Below, in pieces: positions 15,358 to 21,350 of a DNA stretch of 21,350 nt (within the stretch, counting starts at the first letter, position 1; each line of letters opens with the position of its first letter). The position numbers and the translations under genes are program-made. Below the pieces are notes generated by a model that saw nothing but the letters and a program-made list of their open reading frames with translations, had not been told where the DNA came from and did no database searches. Origin of the DNA: Phocaeicola sp. Its GTDB lineage: Bacteria; Bacteroidota; Bacteroidia; Bacteroidales; Bacteroidaceae. The stretch spans positions 1-21,350 of the forward strand of contig JAHHQU010000037.1 of assembly GCA_020026225.1 (NCBI GenBank). Reading direction: 5' to 3'.

Positions 15358-16584
15358 TTAATTAAGTCTGATTTTCAACGGATTTTTAATTTTTTGAGAG
15401 AAATCTGCCATGTAAGCATTCCAAGTTTCAAAGTCCTTTATGTCGGAACGGCTCCATCCAAATCCCCAATAATAGGTGAAGTCGCTGCCTGGAATGTATG
15501 TACTTTGAGCCAGTACATGTCCACGTGCATTGTTTCGTTCTTTCATTTCTTCTTCTGAGAAATAAACGACTTTTGTATCTTCGATAGCTTGGGGGAATGC
15601 GTGTCCCAAGAAGATTTCTCCTTGATCAGGTCCTGTAGTCGGATCTTGGTAAGCAATGATTCCCTTTTCTGTATCTTTAGCGATTAGGTCACTGTTTTTA
15701 TGCAGTACAATTCCCGTGACGATAGGAGTTTCTTTCTTCAGATTTTTATAAGAAATTACGGTACGGTTCAAGTGAGAACCGGCATCCAATGTGATGGTTC
15801 GAGTTTCTATGACTTCGTTGCCTTGAACATTCAGTGGGGTGAATACCAAGCGTGCAGTGAAGCGTAGAGGTCCGTTATCCAGGAGTTCACAGGTCTTGTA
15901 ACACCAAGGGTAAACGATTTTTCCTTCATCGATTAATGCTGCTACACCTGCGCCGAGAGTAGGTCCTACTGCATAGCAGTCCATGCCAAATCCTTTGTCG
16001 TAATGGTAACAGATCTTTTTCAACCAAGCGTTTGCAGCTTCTTTATCGGTCTTTTTAAGTTCCCTGAATTTTTCCCAACATTTCGGGTCTGTTTCTGTTG
16101 CATACAGTTTTTCAAGAACCGGAGCTGTTGTGCCTCTTTTGGTGAACAGGTCGTAACCGAAACCGCGTTCTCCCTTTTTTTGAAGACTGGGGCCATAGGC
16201 TCTGAAACCTACCAAATCATTTTCCCAGGCAAGGTCGTCATATCTTTCCGGATACAATTTTCCACATGCTTTTACATCAAACGGTGCAGGTTTCCCTTTG
16301 TGAATGTTGAAAGTTGTATTTCCCTCTGCTTTTACAGATGCTTGAAAGATTACTTTTTGATTGTAGGTAAGTTGGTAAGGAATTTCTTTTCCTTCAAAGT
16401 CTTCAATGATAAATGTTTCTTCTTTCGAAAGATTCAGGTCCTGAATGACGTCTTGCAGGTCAATTTCCACCATCTCATTGCTTCTGTCTATGTTTAAAGT
16501 ATTCGATACTTCAATCGTTAAACTTTTGTTGCAGGCAGTCAAGAGTGGTAACAAGAACGAGGCGATAATGAACAGTCTTTTCAT
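15358..16584 (-). CDS. DUF4861-type lipoprotein of a uronate locus
   Basis: A 408-residue protein starting MKRLFIIASFLLPLLTACNK, a lipoprotein signal peptide with lipobox LTAC (Cys18), so it should be anchored in the envelope; the Asn-Lys after Cys gives no acidic surface-export signal. The body has many aromatic and Gly-rich segments such as RFTARLVF, TRTITLDAGSHLNRT, HKNSDLIAKDTEKGIIAYQD and FTYYWGFGWSRSDI, the arrangement I associate with DUF4861. Families of this kind often occur in polysaccharide loci, and the fold may be a beta-sandwich sugar-acting domain, but no activity can be read from the sequence. Genes on both sides act on deoxy-keto-uronates, so a role in releasing, binding or converting an unsaturated uronic acid outside the cytoplasm is a reasonable guess. 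The family name is from memory and needs a profile search. Confidence 0.72.
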   Translation of the reverse strand: MKRLFIIASFLLPLLTACNKSLTIEVSNTLNIDRSNEMVEIDLQDVIQDLNLSKEETFIIEDFEGKEIPYQLTYNQKVIFQASVKAEGNTTFNIHKGKPAPFDVKACGKLYPERYDDLAWENDLVGFRAYGPSLQKKGERGFGYDLFTKRGTTAPVLEKLYATETDPKCWEKFRELKKTDKEAANAWLKKICYHYDKGFGMDCYAVGPTLGAGVAALIDEGKIVYPWCYKTCELLDNGPLRFTARLVFTPLNVQGNEVIETRTITLDAGSHLNRTVISYKNLKKETPIVTGIVLHKNSDLIAKDTEKGIIAYQDPTTGPDQGEIFLGHAFPQAIEDTKVVYFSEEEMKERNNARGHVLAQSTYIPGSDFTYYWGFGWSRSDIKDFETWNAYMADFSQKIKNPLKIRLN

Positions 16585-16603
16585 TTGTGAGTTTGTTTTT
16601 TAA

Positions 16604-16632
16604 GTAAGGGCAGGCCAAAGGCATGCCCTTAC
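16604..16632 (-). other. Intercistronic hairpin between kduD and the DUF4861 gene
   Basis: GTAAGGGCA (16604-16612) pairs with TGCCCTTAC (16624-16632) around an 11-base loop. The T-rich tract lies on the wrong side for a minus-strand terminator (TTAAAAAACAAAC follows), so it may be an RNA processing or stabilising element or a partial attenuator. Confidence 0.45.
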
Positions 16633-16641
16633 CTTTATTTT

Positions 16642-17445
16642 TTATTTAGGCTGTTTGCCGATATAAGCCAAGATACCACCGTCTACATATAGAATGTGAC
16701 CGTTAACTGCATTTGAAGCTTCTGAAGCCAAGAATACAGCAGGACCGGTCAACTCTTGTGGGTCTAACCAGCGGCCGGCTGGAGTCTTTGCACAGATGAA
16801 AGTGTCAAATGGATGGCGGCTGCCGTCAGGCTGAATTTCACGCAACGGAGCAGTTTGTGGAGTTGCAATGTAACCTGGGCCGATGCCGTTACACTGAATA
16901 TTGTATTCTCCATATTCAGAACAGATGTTGCGGGTTAACATCTTCAAACCACCTTTGGCTGCTGCATACGCTGAAACTGTCTCGCGACCCAATTCAGACA
17001 TCATAGAACAGATGTTGATGATTTTACCTGAGCGTCTTTTCATCATGGTAGGAAGAACTGCTTTTGCTACGATAAATGGAGCATTTAAGTCGATGTCAAT
17101 CACTCTGCGGAAATCTGCAGCTTCCATTTCGTGCATTGGAACACGGCGGATGATACCGGCATTGTTTACCAAAATATCGATAGCACCGACTTCTTCAGTG
17201 ATTTGAGCTACCATGGCTTGTACAGCTTCTTCGTTTGTAACGTCGCATACATAGCCATGCACTTTGATTCCTTTTTCGGCATAAGAAGCAAGTCCTTTGT
17301 CTACTAATTCCTGATTGATATCGTTAAAGCAAATAGTAGCTCCTTGTTCTGCGAACGCTGATGCAATGGCAAAGCCAATGCCATAAGATGCACCTGTTAC
17401 GAGTGCAACTTTTCCTTCTAAAGAGAAGTTTAAAAATTTATTCAT
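16642..17445 (-). CDS. kduD: SDR dehydrogenase, KduD / gluconate 5-dehydrogenase type
   Basis: Classical short-chain dehydrogenase of 267 residues, soluble and without signal peptide. Motifs: TGASYGIG (17-24) for the dinucleotide, NNAG (94-97), Ser147 in NICSMMSE, and the YxxxK pair Y160/K164 in SAYAAAKGG; the C-terminus is YVDGGILAYIGKQPK. The sequence is very close, from memory, to the streptococcal enzyme first named gluconate 5-dehydrogenase, relatives of which act as DK-II reductase (DhuD) in hyaluronan breakdown. With kduI in the same operon the likely reaction is DK-II to 2-keto-3-deoxygluconate with NAD(P)H. Acting on 5-ketogluconate is the alternative. It is first of the four-gene run kduD-DUF4861-permease-kduI, with a leader of about 115 bases from the proposed promoter. 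Confidence 0.88.
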   Translation of the reverse strand: MNKFLNFSLEGKVALVTGASYGIGFAIASAFAEQGATICFNDINQELVDKGLASYAEKGIKVHGYVCDVTNEEAVQAMVAQITEEVGAIDILVNNAGIIRRVPMHEMEAADFRRVIDIDLNAPFIVAKAVLPTMMKRRSGKIINICSMMSELGRETVSAYAAAKGGLKMLTRNICSEYGEYNIQCNGIGPGYIATPQTAPLREIQPDGSRHPFDTFICAKTPAGRWLDPQELTGPAVFLASEASNAVNGHILYVDGGILAYIGKQPK

Positions 17446-17566
17446 GATAATATGGTTATTGATTAAACATTTTCATAGTAAATAAAGAAACGTGGACAGC
17501 TAAAGCGTATGCTGTTTCTCATTAACAGGCCTGATTGTTCTTCAGAAAGTTTCCAATTCTTAAACG

Positions 17567-17574
17567 CAAAGTTA
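17567..17574 (-). promoter_or_regulatory. Putative -7 element of the kduD operon, no -33 box
   Basis: Minus-strand TAACTTTG fits TAnnTTTG. The place of the -33 box, near 17594-17597, has no TTTG, which would fit a promoter that needs an activator, as expected for a substrate-induced catabolic operon. The rest of 17446-17716 has no gene; it holds a tandem 9-base repeat GGAACTCTT (17664-17682) and a TTAGCC/GGCTAA stem (17681-17703) that might end the sulfatase transcript. Confidence 0.4.
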
Positions 17575-17716
17575 AATGTTATAACCTGTATTAGGGTATG
17601 ACATTTTTCTATATTTTTATCATTATTCTCCAACGGGGATGAATGCCATTGATGAATAATGGAGGAACTCTTTGGAACTCTTAGCCTGTTAAAGGAGGGC
17701 TAAATCTTTGAAAACA

Positions 17717-19270
17717 TTAACGGTAGCTTATCATATCAGATAATATATTTTCTTTATACCAGGGGTCTTCAATTCGCTTCAGTTCTTTGCCAAGTAGGTC
17801 TAACAGTTCTTTTGCAACTTGGGGGTGTTTATCCAAACGTAGGTTGCGCAACTGGTAGGGGTCCTTTTCGTCATGGAAGAATTGAACTTTCTCCAATTGC
17901 TTGTCTCTGTTGATGTACAGAGCAAGAGTGTATGCATGTGTCTTGATTCCACGTCCTAAAGGGAAGTAGGAAATTACTTTGCCGTCCTTGTCTTTTTCTC
18001 CATCTGTATTTTTGATGTATAAGGCACCCTGAGGTCTTGTGACCTTTTGTGTCTTCTCTTCTTTTAGAATGGAAGCGTAGTTATAGCCTTGTACCGTTTT
18101 AGGAATGTTGTTCTGCAGATTGGCCATCCCTAACATGGTGGGCATGATGTCGGGTGTAGAAAGCATGATGTTGTCGGTCCTTGGACGAATATGCTCAGGA
18201 TACCGAATGATGAAAGGAACATTCATGGCTTCTGTATAGGGAGAGTTTTTGGCATCCTTGGTAGAATGACTGCACATGGTTTCTCCGTGGTCGGAACTGA
18301 ATACGACAATGGTATTCTTATCCAAATCCAACTCTTTCAGGCAATCCAATATCATTCCGAAGGCACGGTCTACTCCTGTGACGGATGCAAAGTAGAATCT
18401 TGCAGAATTTGCCTTCTTCATGCTTTTGTCTGCATTGGGTCGAATGAGCAGGCTGTCAATCGGAAGGTCTTTGTATAGATTATAGTCCTCTTCCATGCAG
18501 TCGTTTAAGGAACGATAAGGACTGTGTGGAGGATTCATGCCGACCATGATGAAAAATGGCTTCTGTGTATCTCGTTGTTGGTGTTCATTCTTCAGATAAG
18601 AAATAACTTGCTTGGCTTCGTGAAGAGGTGACCACTCTTTAGGCTTGTGAATATTGCCTTCAGTATCCCAGTAATGTGGATTCTTATGTTCGTCAAATGT
18701 GCCGTAAGAATACCAATAGTCGAAACCGTGACGTCTTTCTTTTGGGGTATATGCATCCCATACCACCTTGTTCTTGTCTACGTATTCTCCCGGATGTTGG
18801 GGATTGTTGCGTGTAGGGTGGTCAGTGTGTAGCTTTCCAAAATAAGCACATTCATAGCCATTCTTATGAAATACGTCGCTCATGCACTCTACGTCGTTTC
18901 GCAAGTTGCTTATCGGACGATTGGAATTGCAGTTGATGGGAATTCCACTTTTGTTGGGATACATTCCAGTCATTAATGCACCCCAGTGCGGACTGCTTAA
19001 AGGACAGTTGCTTATAGCATGCGTTAATACTAGAGACTCATGAGCAAATGAATCAATGTTGGGGGTGTGAACAGGATCTCCTTTGATGCCTTCTTTCTGA
19101 AATGTAGGGTCGTTCCAAAACCCCATGGCCATATTGCGATATTGGTCAGGAAAGATGTAAATGACATTGGGCACTTCTTTTACCGTTTCTTTTGCAGTCC
19201 CTTTTGCTCCAATGCAAGAACTCATTAACCCTGCGGTCAGACTTATTAAGGGGATAATCTGGTTTTTCAT
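17717..19270 (-). CDS. S1-family sulfatase, lipoprotein, with Arg-to-Trp change in the maturation signature
   Basis: A 517-residue formylglycine-type sulfatase that would remove sulfate esters from a glycan in the envelope. The N-terminus MKNQIIPLISLTAGLMSSC reads as a lipoprotein signal (Cys19). NVIYIFPDQYRNMAMGFW (35-52) replaces the usual DDxG metal motif but is common in this Bacteroides subgroup. YFGKLHTDHP, NPPHSPY and FSSDHGETMCSH supply the Lys, His and Asp-His of the active site. The signature C/S-x-P-x-R should fall at residues 92-96 before ALMTGMYP; it reads S-S-P-H-W, so Ser92 could become formylglycine (anSME type) but the Arg is Trp. The longer start at 19300 would leave only about 3 bases of leader. 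It precedes the kduD operon on the same strand with a 271-base gap and probably its own promoter. Confidence 0.88.
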   Translation of the reverse strand: MKNQIIPLISLTAGLMSSCIGAKGTAKETVKEVPNVIYIFPDQYRNMAMGFWNDPTFQKEGIKGDPVHTPNIDSFAHESLVLTHAISNCPLSSPHWGALMTGMYPNKSGIPINCNSNRPISNLRNDVECMSDVFHKNGYECAYFGKLHTDHPTRNNPQHPGEYVDKNKVVWDAYTPKERRHGFDYWYSYGTFDEHKNPHYWDTEGNIHKPKEWSPLHEAKQVISYLKNEHQQRDTQKPFFIMVGMNPPHSPYRSLNDCMEEDYNLYKDLPIDSLLIRPNADKSMKKANSARFYFASVTGVDRAFGMILDCLKELDLDKNTIVVFSSDHGETMCSHSTKDAKNSPYTEAMNVPFIIRYPEHIRPRTDNIMLSTPDIMPTMLGMANLQNNIPKTVQGYNYASILKEEKTQKVTRPQGALYIKNTDGEKDKDGKVISYFPLGRGIKTHAYTLALYINRDKQLEKVQFFHDEKDPYQLRNLRLDKHPQVAKELLDLLGKELKRIEDPWYKENILSDMISYR

Positions 19271-19309
19271 ATTAATAACATTTTCTTGGTTGAATACCAA
19301 CTAACTATG

Positions 19310-19317
19310 CAAAGATA
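19310..19317 (-). promoter_or_regulatory. Putative -7 element of the sulfatase gene
   Basis: Minus-strand TATCTTTG fits TAnnTTTG; transcription would start about 33 bases before the ATG at 19270, supporting that start. No clear -33 TTTG. Confidence 0.5.
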
Positions 19318-19447
19318 GTAAATTTTGTAAAAAGAGTCTTGCTGTTTGTTTTAATAAAGGAAATTCTGAGGTAAAGGGATGAGGCTGGCAGGAGGAATGG
19401 ACTGATATAAAAAGAAAGATCGGTTGAAAGATTTTTAAGATGGCCTG

Positions 19448-19478
19448 TTTCTGGATTTCTTTCTATTATCTACCTTTG
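19448..19478 (+). promoter_or_regulatory. Promoter of lysO
   Basis: TTTC (19448-19451), 19 bases, then TACCTTTG (19471-19478). The -7 is a perfect match and the -33 differs at one base. It lies about 46 bases before the ATG at 19525. Confidence 0.6.
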
Positions 19479-19524
19479 CGGCTGACTATATAAACTTTAA
19501 TTTAAAACGATTAAGAAAGAATAT

Positions 19525-19812
19525 ATGTTTGTTGTAATAGGATTGATGTTGTCAGGGATGCTTGTTGGTTTCATGCTCCGTTCTCGGAAACGCTTGGGAA
19601 TGAATAAGATAATTACTCTGCTGATATGGATGTTATTGTTTCTTTTGGGGAATGAAGTGGGGGGAAACCGACGGATTATTGAAAGTTTAGGAACTCTTGG
19701 AATGGAGGCGGTTTTGATAACGCTTTCCGCTGTGATGGGAAGTTGTTTGGCTGCTTGGGGACTATGGAGCATCCTTTATAAAAAGAGGGGAGGGCAGTCA
19801 GATGAAAGGTAG
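19525..19812 (+). CDS. lysO: Lysine exporter LysO, N-terminal half encoded as a separate gene
   Basis: A 95-residue membrane protein with about three hydrophobic segments, beginning MFVVIGLMLSGMLVGFMLRS and containing NKIITLLIWMLLFLLGNEVG and ITLSAVMGSCLAAWGLW. These are the marks of the N-terminal Lys_export/DUF340 part of LysO (YbjE), the inner-membrane exporter of L-lysine. In E. coli LysO is one protein of about 299 residues. Here the frame ends in a charged tail (KKRGGQSDER) and the C-terminal half begins 11 bases before the stop in another frame. The two products sum to 295 residues, so the halves presumably assemble as subunits. The tidy start, tail and overlap argue for a natural split rather than a fresh frameshift. 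Confidence 0.85.
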   Translation: MFVVIGLMLSGMLVGFMLRSRKRLGMNKIITLLIWMLLFLLGNEVGGNRRIIESLGTLGMEAVLITLSAVMGSCLAAWGLWSILYKKRGGQSDER

Positions 19813-20404
19813 TTTGATTATTTTGGCCTTTTTCTTGGTAGGTATATGTTGCGGACTCTTTCAGTTGCTTCCTTCCGGTATCGCGCAGTCGGATATTAGT
19901 TTTTATACGCTTTGTGCCTTGATGTTTAGTGTAGGAATTAGTATAGGCAATGATCCTCAGACTATTCGAAATTTTCGCTCGTTGAATCCTAAACTGATTT
20001 TTCTGCCTGTTCTCACAATTGCTGGAACCCTTTCTGGTTCGGCGTTGGTGTCTTTCGTTATTGATGGTCGCTCGGCTGTGGATTGTATGGCAGTCGGTTC
20101 TGGATTCGGTTACTATTCTCTCTCCAGTATTTTTATTACGGAGTATAAGGGGGCGGAGTTGGGTACGGTAGCCTTATTGTCGAATATTACTCGTGAAATC
20201 TTGACTTTGCTGGCAGCACCTTTATTGGTTCGATGGTTTGGTAACCTTGCTCCGATTTCGGCAGGGGGTGCTACGACAATGGATACTACTTTGCCTATTA
20301 TTACGCAATGTGCCGGGCAGGAATTTGTAATTGTATCAGTTTTTCATGGCTTTATCGTTGATTTTTCTGTTCCGTTTTTGGTAACCTTCTTTTGTTCCTT
20401 GTAA
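19802..20404 (+). CDS. lysO: Lysine exporter LysO, C-terminal half
   Basis: A 200-residue polytopic membrane protein with about six hydrophobic segments. Family motifs are FSVGISIGNDPQTIRNFR, AVGSGFGYYSLSSIFITEY, LGTVALLSNITREILTLLAAP and the tail segment GGATTMDTTLPIITQCAG, which match the C-terminal Lys_export domain of LysO, including the conserved acidic and Asn/Arg residues in membrane segments. Its ATG (19802) overlaps the end of the N-terminal gene by 11 bases, so the pair is translationally coupled and made in similar amounts. It lacks a signal peptide of its own; the first hydrophobic segment acts as anchor. It would export lysine or toxic analogues such as thialysine. The palindromic array at 20595-20685 may serve as terminator. 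Confidence 0.87.
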   Translation: MKGSLIILAFFLVGICCGLFQLLPSGIAQSDISFYTLCALMFSVGISIGNDPQTIRNFRSLNPKLIFLPVLTIAGTLSGSALVSFVIDGRSAVDCMAVGSGFGYYSLSSIFITEYKGAELGTVALLSNITREILTLLAAPLLVRWFGNLAPISAGGATTMDTTLPIITQCAGQEFVIVSVFHGFIVDFSVPFLVTFFCSL

Positions 20405-20594
20405 AGGGTCTGTTTCAAGTTGTTGCTTTGATGCTTGAAGGAATGTGTATGGCTTTTTACTTCAAGGACGATATCGGTAAAAAGAGATACAACGAGAACT
20501 TGTCTATTGACCTTGGAGATGATTTTCGCGGGTACTTTTAGGTGCTTTTTTATACTAGTGTAATTCGTTGGTAATCAGTTATATACAAAAGCGT

Positions 20595-20685
20595 CTAAAA
20601 CGACCTGTCGTTTTAATGAAAACATCAAGTCGTTTTTAAAAAATGACAGGTCGTTTTAGGTAAAACGTCAAGTCGTATTTTTTTT
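20595..20685. repeat. Array of four related palindromic blocks ending in a T-run
   Basis: Four consecutive 18-20 base blocks share the plan AAAAC-8-GTTTT. Block 1, AAAACGACCTGTCGTTTT (20597-20614), is a perfect palindrome around CT. Block 2, AAAACATCAAGTCGTTTT, starts at 20619. Block 3 ends GACAGGTCGTTTT, and block 4 reads AAAACGTCAAGTCGTATTTT. Bases 20595-20609 are exactly complementary to 20645-20659, and the second pair of blocks largely repeats the first. A run of eight or more T follows. It may terminate lysO, be a REP-like repeat, or bind a dimeric protein. Confidence 0.6.
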
Positions 20686-21090
20686 CTTTCTCGGCAGATT
20701 GAATAAAATGCCTATTGGATGATATTGGTGGATGTATGATTTGCTAAACAAAAAGACGGGGGTGACGAAGTGTATTAGATGGCTCTTTTCTTTTATGTAT
20801 AGTGCAAAGCTTAAGAGATCTTATATTTTGTAGGAGGGGGAGGACGCTCAAAGACAGTGAATGGAACGCCTGTTTGTAGATAGAGTTGTACTTCGTTGTT
20901 GGGAATTATATGGTGTGAGGAAGAATTTATAGAAGAAAAGATGGGATGAGATTGCCTCTTTATAATACGCGCGTGCGAATAGAATTAGGTGTAGCTGCTT
21001 CTAATAATAAAATCTTCTTCTGAAAAATATGTTTTATAATATATCAGATTATCAGATAGTTAGCTATAATATGAGAAAAAATATTGAAAA
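20686..21090. other. Gene-free stretch before the rRNA promoters
   Basis: About 400 bases without a credible ORF, tRNA or hairpin on either strand. Likewise 20405-20594 holds only a 36-codon frame (20431-20541) of doubtful meaning. The last part is AT-rich with A-tracts (21074-21094), as expected upstream of a very strong promoter. Confidence 0.4.
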
Positions 21091-21104
21091 AAAGTTTGCA
21101 TAAA

Positions 21105-21135
21105 CTTGCAGTTGTGAGAAAACTGCGTACCTTTG
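21105..21135 (+). promoter_or_regulatory. rRNA operon promoter P1
   Basis: CTTG (21105-21108), 19 bases, TACCTTTG (21128-21135), preceded by A-rich tracts. The start region GCATCCGCTTTC is near-identical to that of P2. After it GCTTTC (21141-21146) can pair with GAAACGC (21153-21159) through one bulge. Confidence 0.7.
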
Positions 21136-21247
21136 CATCCGCTTTCGAGAGGGAAACGCATTGAAGAATATGACATTCTGAAACAGAGTTAAGATTTGTT
21201 TTTGAATCACTCAAAAAAAACTTTTTTTTAAAAATCTTTTTGAAAAG

Positions 21248-21279
21248 TTTGGCGGTTTAAAAATTTTGACTTATCTTTG
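21248..21279 (+). promoter_or_regulatory. rRNA operon promoter P2
   Basis: TTTG (21248-21251), 20 bases, TATCTTTG (21272-21279), an excellent Bacteroides consensus match, lying behind A/T tracts at 21213-21240. It lies 144 bases downstream of P1 and is followed by a leader typical of rRNA operons. Confidence 0.8.
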
Positions 21280-21350
21280 CAAACGCTTTCCAATTAGAAA
21301 GCCACTCAAAAAAGAGTTCTTTGAAAGACTTTAGATAAACAAACAAATTG
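21280..21350 (+). other. 5' leader of an rRNA operon with hairpins and boxA-like site
   Basis: GCTTTC (21285-21290) pairs with GAAAGC (21297-21302); ACTC and GAGT pair around an A-tract (21304-21317); AGTTCTTTGAA (21315-21325) resembles the boxA antitermination signal used by NusB/NusE. From memory, this string of elements precedes 16S rRNA genes in Bacteroides. The mature 16S sequence is not reached within the window. Confidence 0.65.

Noticed and set aside
19525..20404. lysO as a frameshifted pseudogene
   Set aside because: Both halves have their own start codons, the first ends in a charged tail and the second starts at a membrane segment; this fits a natural two-gene exporter better.
20431..20541. 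36-codon ORF after lysO (MLEGMCMAFYFKDDIGKKRY...)
   Set aside because: Sensible codons but short, no promoter element or recognisable family; could be a gene remnant or chance. Not listed as a gene.

Overview
The window looks like chromosomal DNA of a gut Bacteroides/Phocaeicola-type member of the Bacteroidota. The evidence is the protein sequences (L17 with a long Ala/Glu/Lys tail, a Bacteroides-style SppA, a LysO split into two genes), the near absence of Shine-Dalgarno sequences, and repeated matches to the Bacteroides promoter consensus TTTG-N19/20-TAnnTTTG. Species cannot be fixed from the sequence alone. No insertion sequence, CRISPR array, tRNA or prophage gene was seen.

Layout. 1-760 (+): the 3' part of rplQ with its terminator, then a very basic 43-residue ORF with its own promoter. 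761-1219 has no convincing ORF but has several RNA-like inverted repeats and a strong bidirectional terminator. 1220-3367 (-): rnr (RNase R). 3504-6512 (+): an extended-SDR oxidoreductase, a PAP2/Aur1-like membrane protein and dusB, tightly packed; the first two look like a lipid-modifying pair, possibly for sphingolipids. 6802-11506 (-): an operon sppA-lpxK-punA-thiL with overlapping or nearly abutting genes and one consensus promoter before sppA. 11628-12785 (-): glycerate kinase with its own consensus promoter.

12899-19270 (-) is the accessory part: a lipoprotein S1-type sulfatase, a KduD-like dehydrogenase, a DUF4861 lipoprotein, a GatC-like PTS EIIC permease with no other PTS gene nearby, and a KduI isomerase that carries a Sec signal peptide, closed by a strong terminator. 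I read it as a locus for unsaturated uronic acids released from sulfated or uronic-acid-rich polysaccharides. DK-I (5-keto-4-deoxyuronate) would be isomerised in the periplasm, the product carried inward by the EIIC-like permease, and reduced in the cytoplasm by KduD to KDG. There is no SusC/SusD pair, lyase or unsaturated uronyl hydrolase in the window, so upstream steps must come from elsewhere. The sulfatase has Trp instead of Arg in its C/S-x-P-x-R maturation signature, a change one base away from an Arg codon.

19525-20404 (+): lysine exporter LysO encoded as two overlapping genes. 20405-21350 is non-coding as far as I can see. It holds a compact array of related 18-20 bp palindromic blocks ending in a T-run, then about 400 bp without recognisable features, and finally two tandem strong promoters with near-identical start regions and a boxA-like sequence. 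This end is almost certainly the promoter and leader region of an rRNA operon whose 16S gene starts just beyond the window.
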